In this document: positions 24,600-37,100 of the stretch, one piece after another | Layout: each line of letters starts with the position of its first letter | Numbering within the stretch: position 1 is the first letter of the stretch | Assembly (NCBI RefSeq): GCF_910592395.1 | Contig: NC_088322.1 | Coordinates: forward strand, 6,255,431-6,319,430 | Origin: Lineus longissimus | Taxonomy: Eukaryota; Nemertea; Pilidiophora; Heteronemertea; Lineidae | Direction of reading: 5' to 3' | DNA length: 64,000 nt | Notes under the pieces: generated by a model | What the model was told of the DNA's origin: nothing | Database searches by the model: none | The model's input: the letters and a program-made list of their open reading frames with translations, nothing else | Made by a program: the position numbers and the translations under genes

Positions 24600-26790
24600 T
24601 TGTTTGGGAACGCTCAAAAATAGATTGACAAGTTTTTCTGTGTATCCCCCCTATTGAAAAGTCGTGGTCTCTCTAGCTGCCTATTGTTTGGAAACACTGA
24701 CACATGGGAAACAACCACAGATGTTACACCGGCCTAAAGCTTAATAATAGGGGATTGAAGGGCCTATGTATGTCGTTTGATTGAGACAATCCACAGCACC
24801 ACTGAGATGATGCACTGTTGTAATGGATATATTGCATGAGGGATTTAAGACCTTTCTGGACCAAACACAACATATTTTGCAGAATTCAAAGGGGTACGGT
24901 TAATAGCAAAGCAATTGGCCCTGAATTGGCCTGTTCAAAGCTGCTGAGCTACTGTTTTTTTAGTGTAATTTGCCTGCTGCAACATGCATTTTCAAGGCTT
25001 TCAGATTTAGACTCCTTTCCTGGTTTTTTTTAGCAAGTCAGATTTTTTTACTCCAGCATTGGAATGCAGACTTGTGACATTTTTGGCATGATTCAGAGTT
25101 CAAAGCACTTTCTTGAATTAATCTTAAAGCGCTCACAAATTCATCCTGGACTCATCAAGATGCGACCATCTTAGGTTGTGGATAGTTTAATAGGGAGGAA
25201 TGACTGACGCACCGTGCTAGGATTTTGTTGCATGGGACAGGACAGGATCTTCAGGCAATTTTGAAGAAGGGCACACTTTCCTTGGACAGAGCTCAGCAAG
25301 ATAACATTTTTGCAAGTCAAAAACAACAAAAAAGCAATCAAGCCGGATGCAGCAAAAGCTACATTAAGTGTTTGATGCCTCGGATAATATTTAAAACTCC
25401 GAAATGGGTCGAACTGTCAATCATTTTGATTTGGACAAATCAAGTTAGTGATCTAGGTTCAAACCACAAAAATGTCAAAGGCCTAAATATACTTCATGAG
25501 TGGGGGGCCTATTGTGTTCACAAAAAAGATCGTTCTTGAGAACCTTTGACGTTTGACGTCATTGACGTATGCCAATCGGGGTCCACCCTTTACTGTATTT
25601 AGAAACCTGGCCTAAATCCTTACAATTTAGGCCTATGTTATACTCACTTATTCTTTTATCTTATGTAAAAAGCCAGTTTGACGTGGTTTAGGTATTGGTT
25701 TATAGCATATATTTCATTCACTCAAGTGACGCCAGCTGAGAATCACAGGCATTTGATGTAGGATTTCTTCTTGTTAATGTTGTAGTTCAGAACTGGCGGA
25801 AAAGTTTGATGAGGTCAAGAGTAACTCTTATTCTTAAGTTAAAAAACCAAGCGACTGGCTTTCCAATTATGAGTTAGGGAACTTCTATCAGCAGCTTGTT
25901 TAGGTGCCAAGCTGATCCAGGGTCCACCAGAAAATTGCCAGGCTGCCCCAAGGGTGCCAGACAGCTCATCCCATCAGCTTGGTGCCAAAAAAGCTGGTTT
26001 TTGTTTTTGACTTCCCAATCACATTTCAACCAGGAAACACGTGGTAAATGTTGATAAAAAATCAACTTTTTGAAGCCAAGAAACTCTCTTAAAGAGTAGA
26101 GACACACTGCTTTTCATTACTGGAGTCACAGTGAGCATTTAAAACGACCCTGTGCTTCTGGTTGGGGGGGGGGGGTCAGTTATCCCGAAAAACAAATGAA
26201 AGCGTTTCATTAAAAACTTGAAATTTTTTGAATTATTTTTGCTAAGCGGCATTATGCACCCTCCTACACCTTTGAACTGCATAAGAACAATACAGTTGAA
26301 AGGCCTGTTGTGCACGTTGTGTTTTTACCCCTTGATGGGCGAGATAAAAAATTTCACCTTATAAATTTTTGTTGAAATGAAAGTCACTTGCTGTCTTCCT
26401 TCCATTAGTTCCAATCGAGACTGAACGGAAGTGCTGCACTTCAGACAGCTGTATCATCGAATGTCATGGAGTCATAAAGGCGGTGGTTAAAAATGTAAAA
26501 ATGTTTTATAACTGTTGATGTAGAGCAACTCCATCTGTGTCCCATCCGTCAACACCTCCTGTTCTATAGTTATTCAATGTAAATTAGGATCATAATGCAT
26601 GAATTTTAAACTTTGACACCAATGCAAACTTCTGTCAATGCCTGATATTATACCGGGTGTACACAATTAACTGTTCAGTCCAAAGTAGCCCCATCCTTCC
26701 TTATTATGCCTTCCCTTTCCAGAGGGTAAGAATCATCTTGTTCTGAAGCAGTTTTCCAGTGTGAAGCACTGAATGAAGGCAATGCAGCGT
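24600..26790. other. Intergenic DNA, no feature recognised
   Basis: Includes a poly-G tract (26165-26174). The open frame 25225-25539 has no recognisable domain. No gene is supported. Confidence 0.4.
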
Positions 26791-26794
26791 ATTC

Positions 26795-27706
26795 AGTGTC
26801 ATGGCACTTTTATACTTGATATATCCAGCGTCATGGTACTTTCATACCAGGTTTAGTGTCAGGTAATCCAGCGTCATGGTACTTTCATACTAGGTTTAGT
26901 GTCAGGTAATCCAGCGTCATGGTACTTTCATACTAGGTTTAGTGTCAGGTAATCCAGCGTCATGGTACTTTCATACCAGGTTTAGTGTCAGGTAATCCAG
27001 CGTCATGGTACTTTCATACCAGGTTTAGTGTCAGGTAATCCAGCGTCATGGTACTTTCATACCAGGTTTAGTGTCAGGTAATCCAGCGTCATGGTACTTT
27101 CATACCAGGTTTAGTGTCAGGTAATCCAGCGTCATGGTACTTTCATACTAGGTTTAGTGTCAGGTAATCCAGCGTCATGGTACTTTCATACCAGGTTTAG
27201 TGTCAGGTAATCCAGCGTCATGGCACTTTCATACCAGGTTTAGTGTCAGGTAATCCAGTGTCATGGTACTTTCATACCAGGTTTAGTGTCAGGTAATCCA
27301 GCGTCATGGCACTTTCATACCAGGTTTAGTGTCAGGTAATCCAGTGTCATGGTACTTTCATACTAGGTTTAGTGTCAGGTAATCCAGCGTCATGGTACTT
27401 TCATACCAGGTTTAGTGTCAGGTAATCCAGCGTCATGGTACTTTCATACTAGGTTTAGTGTCAGGTAATCCAGCGTCATGGTACTTTCATACCAGGTTTA
27501 GTGTCAGGTAATCCAGCGTCATGGCACTTTCATACCAGGTTTAGTGTCAGGTAATCCAGTGTCATGGTACTTTCATACCAGGTTTAGTGTCAGGTAATCC
27601 AGCGTCATGGCACTTTCATACCAGGTTTAGTGTCAGGTAATCCAGTGTCATGGCACTTTCATACCAGGTTTAGTGTCAGGTAATCCAGTGTCATGGCACT
27701 TTCATA
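26795..27706 (+). repeat. 43-bp minisatellite, about 21 copies
   Basis: The unit contains GCGTCATGGTACTTTCATAC and AGGTTTAGTGTCAGGTAATC and repeats every 43 bp from 26828 to 27688, with a degenerate first copy at about 26795. Variation is almost confined to three sites (GCG/GTG, GGT/GGC before ACTTTC, ACCAGG/ACTAGG). Units at 27129-27343 and 27430-27644 carry the same five-unit variant order. Confidence 0.95.
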
Positions 27707-28132
27707 GTGATAAGAAAAGACTACAACAATCAACAATGGACTATGTTTTCAGTTAATTTTTCAAAACACAATTTTATCTTGGAAGTTAGTTGACCATCAA
27801 TGGTTGACGTTTCAGATTGATGCCTGGTTGAAAGTCTGCCTGAAATATTCTTTAAAAAACACCAGGGCTTGACTTGATTTGATCTCAAATTATCCTGACT
27901 TGTGTCACACTTGATTTATTGAGGCCACGTGAGATTTTGATGATTTATGGCACAAAGTGTGGGCAGTACTATTAATATAGTTGAAGCTGTTGACATGATT
28001 TCAATAAATTTCAAGAATTAATTTCCCAACACATTGGACTTTAAAACAATAAATTTTTGTGACCTACTTCATTCATTGTTGGCCTAAATTAATCTACGTT
28101 TGTAAGCTGGGAAGTGTGTTTGTGATCTGGAC

Positions 28133-28341
28133 GCCTTGTGGTTGACATTTATCCCAACTAGGGAACATAAGCCTTTTGCCAACACCTTTGCAGGTTCATC
28201 AGCCTTGTGGTTGACATTTATCCCACCTACGGAACATAAGCCTTTCGCCAACACCTTTGCAGGTTCATCAGCCATGTGGTTGACATTTATCCCACCTACG
28301 GAACATATGCCTCTCGCCAACACCTTTGCAGGTTCATCAGC
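28133..28341. repeat. 69-bp tandem repeat, three copies
   Basis: Copies start at 28133, 28202 and 28271. The 69-bp period keeps frame on both strands. The minus strand reads three 23-residue units of the form ADEPAKVLAKGLCSVGGINV-NHK. No promoter or splice context supports a gene. Confidence 0.85.
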
Positions 28342-29044
28342 CATCATGTAGTATGTGATCATCTCATGGTCTGCTTTTGGTGCTGTCAAGGGCTGGCCGA
28401 TTTATCAGGGGTGTGTGACGGTCTAATGCCGTGGTCACACTGGCGTTTTAATACGTATTGAATGCGCTTTAAAAGTTTATTGAGGTGCCACACTCAATTT
28501 GGTTCATATGGTTTCAATTCGCTTTTAAGCTCAGATAGCAGAAGTAATGACTTCATCTAATTAACTATCAGAGCCTGTTTTCTGTTCCTGACCCTACACC
28601 CAGGGGCACTTTCCCTTGGCCTTGTGAAATTTATTTGTGAAATTTATTTTTTTACATGGGTTGGGGTGGAGGGCTCTTTCAATAATGCAAGTTCAGGCAT
28701 GGGAGGAACAATGCCCTTTTGATCCGGTGTCAGCAATGTCGCATATTAGTTCTATGTTTAATAAGTGGAGATGGAGGGAGCCTTCATTCCCCAGCTCATG
28801 TGAAACCACGTGAAGAGAGAAGATAATGAAGAATATGTGGAATGTAGTATTTTCATTTGATTTATAGTTCATGGGTATTTTCGTGGGTGGGAATGGGGGT
28901 GTGTTGGGAAGTGTTGGGAGACTTAGGGAAGATAGAGGAAAGTATAGAGAAGGTGGGATGAGGAAATGTAAGGAGTGAAAGAGATAATGTGCATCATTGG
29001 ACGCGGTGATCATATGCCTGATTTCTCCAATACTTATGGTCTTA

Positions 29045-29482
29045 GTTCCACCTATCCAAAATCCCCGGGTTTTTCGACACCCGTGTCTTCGCCGTTTGTA
29101 AGAAAAACCCGACGAGTGCTTCCACCTATAAAATAAGCATAATATATTGTTAGTCGATCCGGCGACAGGTGCCACTGTAGTTAGTACCTCTCCTGTGTTT
29201 TGTCAATGTTGGAGGTTAGAAAGTGTGTACCACACATGCGCGGTAGGGACAGCAGTTACAGAAATCGAACGCGCCATCTGTCGCCGTGCTAAGGAACTAC
29301 AGATTGCCGTGTTTCTTGCGCTTCCACCTATTAGAAAACCCGGTGTCAAACCCATGTTTAAATAAGCCCCATCGCGAGCTCGATGGGGCTAATAGACACA
29401 GGGTTTTCACACACGGGTCTATTTAATCATGGCAATTCAAAGGTGGAAGCGCCAAAAACACGGGGATTTACTAGGTGGAAGT
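29045..29482. mobile_element. MITE with TTCCACCTA ends
   Basis: The left end GTTCCACCTATCCAAAATCC is complementary to the right end GGGGATTTACTAGGTGGAAG. A central hairpin (stem GCCCCATCG / CGATGGGGC) lies at 29367-29390. It is non-coding; family unknown. Confidence 0.65.
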
Positions 29483-29743
29483 GCAACTTATTATGTCAGT
29501 GGAGCAATGGGAACCAGTGGTGCCGCTTGTAATGAGGTAAAATCCTGTCTAGGCACTCTAATCAACACTCTCATAAAATATCACTACTGTGGTGAGGTGA
29601 TGATTAAGTGCCAGTTATGAAACAATCAGAAGTATTGGAACTTAAACAGTGACACCATTCTACATGTACATGTACACTAAACCTGGGGTCATCTGAAACA
29701 ACACGTCGGTGATAGGCTGAAAACAATTTTGCATAGACCTATA

Positions 29744-30102
29744 GCCGCACGTACACCACCTGAAAATGGACCACGAATCTTGGTTCGCGAACCAATGCTG
29801 CACCATCGAAAATCCACCAAGCGCGTACACCAGCGCTGCAGCTAGTTATAAAATCCGGCAACAGATGGCGCGCAAACAATAAGCGGAAAGCGTCTTTTCG
29901 AAAGCGCCGCCTGTCGCCAAACCATCTAACTAGCTAATTGCCTATCCATTAGCACGTACACCACGACAAAGCCGAGCTTTTAACAAGCCGGGCGAATTTG
30001 GACGGCAATTTATATCGGCAATGGATTGCCGAACCAATTTGTCGCGGCAATGTGGTGGTGTACGTGCAATTGGTCCACCAATATTTCGTGGTGTACGCGC
30101 AG
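29744..30102. mobile_element. MITE with CGTACACCAC ends
   Basis: The left end GCACGTACACCACCTGAAAA and right end TTTCGTGGTGTACGCGC are complementary. Further GTACACCA words recur inside (29825, 29954, 30052 in complement), giving several possible foldbacks. Confidence 0.6.
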
Positions 30103-30547
30103 CTTATATTTCTGCAGTCCCCCAACTTGCCCAGTCCTTCGGGGATGGTCCCTCATACATATTATTATTAAGTCATGCAGTGATTGTGTTGTGATATATA
30201 TTGCAATGGTTGGAGAACCTTGAACCCTCACAATACTTCAATATTGTAATCAGAGGCCGTGCCATGAGGGTACAATACCAGGCGTTGGTGCCTTACTGTG
30301 GCCTCGAGTGAATCACTTTAAATATCGTCACTTGCCTTCAGAACCATGTTGTAGGCCTCATGCCAGTTTGTTACCAGCCTGTTGGGAGACCACCTAGTTT
30401 TAATACAGTTGTTACCTAGTAACGATACAGACTCAGTTGAAACTTGGTGAGTTGTTAGTTCATGGAAACCTTTGCTCAAGGCAGGGGGTCTGGCTTTAGT
30501 TTACATTTTAGCACCATCCTCCCTCGTAGTGTTTGGTGAGATGAACA

Positions 30548-30797
30548 GGGGCAGCGGTAGCGCAGTGGAAGAGAGTCGGCCTCATGATCAGGAGGTCGTG
30601 GGTTCGACTCCCGGCCGAGTCACTGCTTAGTTCCCCTACTGGTCGAGTTCAAGTGAGCGCCTTGTGGTTGCTCCTTGAAACCCCTGATTGATTTCTGTGG
30701 AGACCGGGGTAATAATATGATATCCCAAAGCGCTTTGAGCCAGAACTATAGTGTCATGGAATTGCGCTATATAAAAGACTCATTATTATTATAACAA
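30548..30797 (+). mobile_element. tRNA-derived SINE
   Basis: A tRNA-like head has a box-A-like TAGCGCAGTGGAAGAG (about 30559) and a box-B GGTTCGACTCC (30601-30611). It is followed by a SINE body with AAGCGCTTTGAGCC and TTGCGCTATATAAAAGAC, and an ATTATTATTAT tail. The tail style is common in SINEs of aquatic animals. The extra body and lack of a tRNA 3' acceptor stem argue against a tRNA gene. Confidence 0.85.
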
Positions 30798-31051
30798 TTT
30801 AACCTCCATGTTTCATTTCATCTACCACTAAATCATTCCCAGGTGAGCACAATGTCCTCAGGACATTTTGTTTTGTTTGCCCTTCCGATTCGACTCCCAG
30901 GACAGTGGACAGTCTTGAATTTTGTCGTCTATAGTATCTCATTTCCGTTGGGTAACTCAATAACCAGTGTTCATTTCATCTTACCATGGTATGATTATCA
31001 TGTACTGCCATTGTGCTTTTTGGCAGTTTCAATGGTTTTCAACATATAATA

Positions 31052-31273
31052 TGTGACTCGCTCTACCAAAACTAGGCGCTTGTCGCATCTGAACTCGACA
31101 GGTTGATACGGACTTGTTGTTCATTTCCCTATTGTAGACCTTTTGTGAAATCTATTACAAACTGATTTGGTCACATTTCACAATGGTCTACAATAGGGAA
31201 ATGAACAACAAGTCCGTATCAACCTGTCAAGTTCAGATGCGACAAGCGCCTAGTTTTGGTAGAGCGAGTCACA
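31052..31273. mobile_element. Near-perfect long inverted repeat (99-bp arms, 25-bp loop)
   Basis: 31052-31150 and 31176-31273 are reverse complements with about three differences. Arms start TGTGACTCGCTCTACCAAAA. The spacer is 31151-31175. The RNA would be a long hairpin. Probably a young foldback MITE, but no target duplication is obvious. Confidence 0.9.
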
Positions 31274-31774
31274 AATGCTCTTGTCCATAAGTGGCGCTTC
31301 GGTGATGAAAACTTATTAGAATTTGTTGCCTCTTTCTTGTGAACACCATGACATCTTAATCGTTTGTAGATCATGTGAGACTACATCATTTGTTGTAATT
31401 TTTTTGTAATATCTTGTTTCCGAATCATACATCTGTAACCGTTGATGCTATTCATGATGTCATCTGCTTATAGTATGATAGACATATACTGGCATTGTGC
31501 CACCAAGCTACAAGTGCAGGTCTTCCGCAAAAGAAATAAGACCAGCCTAGTGGGACGCTTCCCTAACATTCGTTACTGTTGATTTTCACAGCAGTTTTGC
31601 TGACGGGACAAATTGAAACTCGTGATATCATGGTGTGCATTTGTGTTGACGCTGAGCTATTACTCAAGGTGTAGACCAAAAGTGGTGTCAGTTTCTGCTT
31701 GGCAGCAGACGTGCACTTCGATTGAAAACTTCCAGAGCAGCAGTCCATGAGGGGCACATAAAATGTCCCGATTT

Positions 31775-32470
31775 CTCAAACTCTAGACCCTTGAACTGTA
31801 TCCTGTTTCAAAAACAGTGGCATGTTTCTTAACCGCTAGGGCTATGAACTTGAAACTTGGTACACATAGTCCCCCAGGTCAGGTGACCCCTGACTCTGAC
31901 TTTCAATCTGATCTGATTCTCGACTTGGCCACCAGGGGGCCAAAAGTTAAAACCTAAAAAGTGCCATATCTTGCTTAAATATTATAAGCGACTCGTTTTC
32001 GCTGAATTTTTTATGGCAGGTACTCCTAGCAAGGATACATCGCATATCATACGGGTTTTTGATTTGACCTAATTTTCAAGGTCGCAGAGGTCAAATGGCG
32101 TAAATTGGCCATTTGAGGGTAACTATGGCATGCTTCTTAACCCCTGAAGCTATGAACTTGAAATTTAGTACACATTACACCCTAAATCAGATAACCTCTG
32201 ACACCAAATTTCGGTCTGATCCAATTCTCAAAACTTTACTTTGCCAAAACTAAAAAAGTATCACGCTTATTAGTGACTTGTTTTCAATGATATTTAGTTA
32301 CTTGTTTTCGATGATACTTTTATGGTAGGTACTCCAAGCAACGATACATCACATGTCATACTGACTTTGGTTTGACCTACATACATGTAGCATGCATCTT
32401 AACCAGGATTAATTCCTAACCGCCAAATATCTATACGGTGAGCACAATGGCCCTTGGCCGTTTCATCACA
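31775..32470 (+). repeat. 300-bp modular repeat family, truncated copy A
   Basis: Two modules begin GTGGCATGTTTCTTAACCGC (31820) and TATGGCATGCTTCTTAACCC (32125). Shared words are GGCCACCAGGGGGCCAAAA, TTTGATTTGACCT and CAGAGGTCAAATGG. The 3' end GGTGAGCACAATGGCCCTTG is at 32438. The same family is complete at 56011-57150 and partial at 41400-41800. A lone 3' end (GGTGAGCACAATGTCCTCAG) is at 30842. Confidence 0.75.
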
Positions 32471-33009
32471 TCATTACGTTGGAATTCATGAGGCCATGTG
32501 GTGAAGTGACGACGATGAATAAAAAACTGTACTCGTGTTTGATCCTCATCATTCCAATCGCACTCAATGATTTTTTACGGCCTGAGCAGTCTCAACTTTC
32601 AGGTCATAGAAAATCATCTCACAATCTGGATACTCCGATCTCATGTAGTTTTCTTATCATAGACCACCCAAGTGAGAAGATTCCCTGTCATTTGTCTCTG
32701 TAGAAATTGTCCATTTCCCAATGGCCAATATCAGAAGCAGCAGTCTTTTACTATTGAAACAGGCAACCCAAATATCATAAGTCAGACTCAGAAACTTCTC
32801 TGATAACACTTACAGTACATTTGCCATTTTCCATGTTTGCCTTTATTTCAAGGCCCAGACTTACCGTATCATTCCTCCTCATCATTTTCTCATCACTCAT
32901 CAACAGTCACTAAGTTTTCCTTTTCGTAACTGGTGTGGGGATTATGGATTTTAAGGTTTAGCTTTGCATTATATTTCTTATGGTCCCTTTAAGGCAGCAG
33001 CAGACAGAC

Positions 33010-34115
33010 CTGGTTTGTCTCAGTGCTACACTCACCCTGAATTCACGTCTCAGTGCTGAATTCAACACTTTCTCTTCTGAGGATGCATGTCATAGAACTG
33101 CCCTCAACTATCACCAAGAGCTGTATGTCACAGTGCTACAACTCTTTGGAATCTTTTTGGAGGATGCATGTCTCAGAACTGCCCTCTTTTATCTCCAAGA
33201 GCTGTATGTCCCAGTGCTACAACTCTGGAATCTCTTTGGAGGACGCATGTCTCAGAACTGCCCTCTTCTATCTCCAAGAGCTGTATGTCCCAGTGCTACA
33301 ACTCTGGAATCTCTTTGGAGGACGCATGTCTCAGAACTGCCCTCTTCTATCTCCAAGAGCTGTATGTCCCAGTGCTACAACTCTGGAATCTCTTTGGAGG
33401 ACGCATGTCTCAGAACTGCCCTCTTCTATCTCCAAGAGCTGTATGTCCCAGTGCTACAACTCTGGAATCTCTTTGGAGGACGCATGTCTCAGAACTGCCC
33501 TCTTCTATCTCCAAGAGCTGTACGTCCCAGTGCTACAACTCTGGAATCTCTTTGGAGGACGCATGTCTCAGAACTGCCCTCTTCTATCTCCAAGAGCTGT
33601 ACGTCCCAGTGCTACAACTCTGGAATCTCTTTGGAGGACGCATGTCTCAGAACTGCCCTCTTCTATCTCCAAGAGCTGTACGTCCCAGTGCTACAACTCT
33701 GGAATCTCTTTGGAGGACGCATGTCTCAGAACTGCCCTCTTCTATCTCCAAGAGCTGTAGTGTACGTCCCAGTGCTACAACTCTGGAATCTCTTTGGAGG
33801 ACGCATGTCTCAGAACTGCCCTCCTCTATCTCCTAGAGCTGTACGTCCCAGTCGTACAACTCTTTGGAACTTTTTCTGAGGTCGCATGTCTCAGAACTGC
33901 CCTCTTCTATCTCCAAGAGCTGTAGTGTACGTCCCAGTGCTACAACTCTGGAATCTCTTTGGAGGACGCATGTCTCAGAACTGCCCTCCTCTATCTCCTA
34001 GAGCTGTACGTCCCAGTGCTACAACTCTTTGGAACTTTTTCTGAGGTCGCATGTCTCAGAACTGCCCTCTTCTATCTCCAAGAGCTGTATGTCCCAGTGC
34101 TACAGCTCTTGTGAT
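33010..34115 (+). repeat. 79-bp satellite array with a 165-bp higher-order duplication
   Basis: The unit (GGAGGACGCATGTCTCAGAA ... CAACTCTGGAATCTCTTT) repeats every 79 bp, for example at 33238, 33317 and 33396. Degenerate units flank it on both sides. A 165-bp compound unit containing the variant TGTAGTGTACG is duplicated (33756 and 33921). Because 79 is not a multiple of three and the unit has no stop in any plus frame, all three plus frames are open for 220-300 codons. I call it non-coding. Confidence 0.92.
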
Positions 34116-37100
34116 TTATTGTTACTGGTCGTAATTTCTTGTTGATTCAGTGAACAATTCCTACTCGACTTATAGTAGGGAACTTATTTAACCATTCCGG
34201 TGTTAAGTAAAGAAAGTGACTGAGTTTTCTTACCGCTCGGACTACTAGTCACGACACTGGCATTCTCAGTTTTTCACTTATTGCGGCATGAACATGATCA
34301 ATAAGCAATATGTACACAATTATAGTATCCGCCAATAACAGCAACTTGTAATTAACGCATCCTTTACAATTGCCTGTAGTTACTTGGCCAAATCCAGTGG
34401 AGGACAATTTGTGATGGCTCGCACCATCACTGTCGAGCTTGTTACCTCTGAGATGCCCCCCTCATGTTTAGGACTATCAACTCTTGTGTCACACATATAG
34501 GCCTGATACCAAGTGATAGTGGGTGCACTTTGGCCTAGGCTTTCAAACAGTTGAGGTCTTTCTTTAGGTTTGCATTGTTTTTATAAACAGTTGGCTGCAA
34601 GATATCAGACATTTCTGTCGTGATCCAGAGTATTCTTGCCTTTTAGGATTTTGGAATTTCTGGAGTGAAAAGTTTTTAGATTTTATTTCATTGTGTTAAT
34701 GGTTATGAGGCAGCGGAATTATTCATTTGGAGCTAACATTGGATTTTAAAAACGTGGTACTGTGGTGTGATTGCATAAGGGTGTCAGGTTCTTGGGTAAG
34801 AAACTTAATGAGGTCCATTTGAAATAGAGATACATGATTTGAGGTTTACTGTAAACTGTCAAATTTTCCCTAGCCTTTTATTTACACAGGTTTTGTAAAT
34901 AAAGTTGTTTTCTTAAATTTACTAAAACAGCGTGTAAATTTGGTGGTTGACAATATCATCATCACTTTGAAGAAAATATCTTCATATATGATGTCATGCA
35001 TATGGTGGACAGATTATTCCTTCCTTTTTGGAACTTGGTAAAACTCTAAATGCATTTCCATTAATGCAGCCGACAGCTTATGCAGGGATCAAACAAAACC
35101 CTCACCTCCTAGAGTTAGGATTTGATGTCGGAAATCAAGTCGAATCGGAAGTTCATGATTTTTGATGTGACAGCAAAAATCTGTCGAACAAATATATGAT
35201 GCCCAATCATCATCAGATGCCTGAAACATGTATGTTTTAGAATGAATTATTGTTGCTCAGTTGGCAGGGACGTGGTGAAATCCTGTTAACTGTCACCTAG
35301 CTGCAGTTACCAGGTCTCTTCCTTGGCACTGCAATGCTTTATGCTTATTCCACAGTCTGTTGCTGATGCATGGCGTACTGAAATCTCTCAGCCAATCAGT
35401 ACCTCATGATGTACCTGGAAGAAGGATTTGGGTCCGAAAACGATCTATATTCATTGTTTGCTCAGAGTGATTATGATACTTGACAGCATCTGGGTTTTGT
35501 GGGATTTTAATATTTTAACAAGTTTATGGAAGTTGACCCAAGAATTAAGCATATGACATTCATGACAATTAAGAATTAAGTGAATGCAGTGACCACCGGT
35601 AATAGATTTCTGCTTCAACACACACAATAAACAGGCAAATTCCTGTCAGAAAGTTTTGGAGATAGACCATCTGAAAAAGGAACAAAAGCGGAACGTATGG
35701 TCTTGGGGGGGGGGGGGGGGGGGCCGAGGGGATGCAATAAATGAGATCCATTCAAGTGAAGTCTTGGGGTTAAAAATGTCAAATCTGGACCCTAAAATAT
35801 TTTCTGGGCGTTAAAGTTTTCTTGAATTGCCTGATGGGTTGGGGGGGGGGGGGGGGCAGGGATTTCATTGACCTTTGCAATATGCAGGGTGTTTCTTCTA
35901 TCACCAGTTTTGAAGAAAAAAGCTCTGTCTGCATGCAGTGATTCATTGAATCCATTTTTAGACAAAGGCCTTCTTGAACAACTGGTGTCATTCTGATAAA
36001 ACTGTTGACTTTTAAACTTTGTTTCAGTTCAAGTATGTGTATTGACCTTGTCAATTATAGCATACATCTTGTCAACTTGACTTTTTTGATGACATTTAAA
36101 ATTTGTTAAGGTATTTGACATAGGGGTGTTTGGATGATAAGAACCCGGAAGTGTCTGAAAAACCACCAGGTGGCAGCAGAGAGGGACCTGAAATTCTCCT
36201 GTTTTATGCCATCTTCTCATGTCCAAACTAATTTCTGCTAGTGAAGCATATTACATATCATCAGTCACACAAATGATGGATTGTGTTTACCATTCAGAGG
36301 AAATAGTTGTTTTCATTGGTCTATCCGGCAATCAGATGCAAGCACATGCTGGCAAAAAATTGATATTTGCTTTCAAGAAGTTTCCAACCACGACAGAACT
36401 GACGAGAGAGCCCTTTGTAAATCATCAGTCAGTCTTTGCTGCCAGCCAAATCTAGTCCAAACTTTGTCTTTGCCCTGTTTGTTGAGATAAAAAATGTATC
36501 ATGTAAATGAATTTTCTAAAGCTGAACTTGTTGTCATTGATCTTAGGCCTGAACAGCAGTGGTAGGCACTAATCTCAAGATACAAGCTCAGAAAAAGGAC
36601 CAGGAATTCAACCAATAGCATCCAAAAAGGTGGCAACTTGTCCAAATGGGTTAAAACAATGGCTAGAAAAAGGCCAGACTTACTACAGCATCCAGTAGGC
36701 CTCTTCTCATTCCTCATTGTTATTGTGGCATCATTATCCTCAATTACAGAGATGACTAAGAACTTATATTCATTGTTCCTAGGCCTGACATTTGACACAG
36801 CATGCCTGGCTGGCATATGGCGTCTGCCTGGAAGGAATTACTTCTATGATCGGCCCTATTATTCAAGACCCACTTTCCGCTTCTTCAATAAAAAGAACTT
36901 GACTTTAGGAAGGACGGGGACATATCAGAGGTTGAAGACTGTTTATGCATCCTTTTGCATACTTATCTGTGTCTTCTGCTTCTGCACTTGTATGATTTGA
37001 TTAGACCCCAATGAAGCACTTGCAGACATGCAATTTTTGTCACTGCATCCTGTGGCAATTATCGCTGCAATGAGTAAGAAAAGATCACTGGTAAAACCTG

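Noticed and set aside
26795-27706. A regularly spaced repeat that could be taken for a CRISPR array
   Set aside because: Units are contiguous 43-bp repeats with no unique spacers, in eukaryotic DNA.
28693-29175. 160-codon minus-strand ORF
   Set aside because: Its start lies in a MITE and its middle is a low-complexity S/P/L run from a purine-rich tract; no family recognised.
30559-30630. A tRNA gene
   Set aside because: Boxes A and B are present, but there is no full cloverleaf and a SINE body and tail follow directly.
32980-33879. A 299-codon plus-strand ORF, the longest apart from SPATS2
   Set aside because: It is the 79-bp satellite read through; all three plus frames are open for the same reason and there is no splice, start or family support.
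36638-37000. A 120-codon ORF with hydrophobic ends (possible membrane protein)
   Set aside because: No recognisable family, no splice or regulatory context, and hydrophobic runs are expected from T-rich DNA.
37068-37088. SPATS2 first exon beginning ATGAGTAAGAAAAG
   Set aside because: The nearest donor (CTG|GTAAAA) leaves phase 0, but the acceptor at 37917 needs one leftover base.
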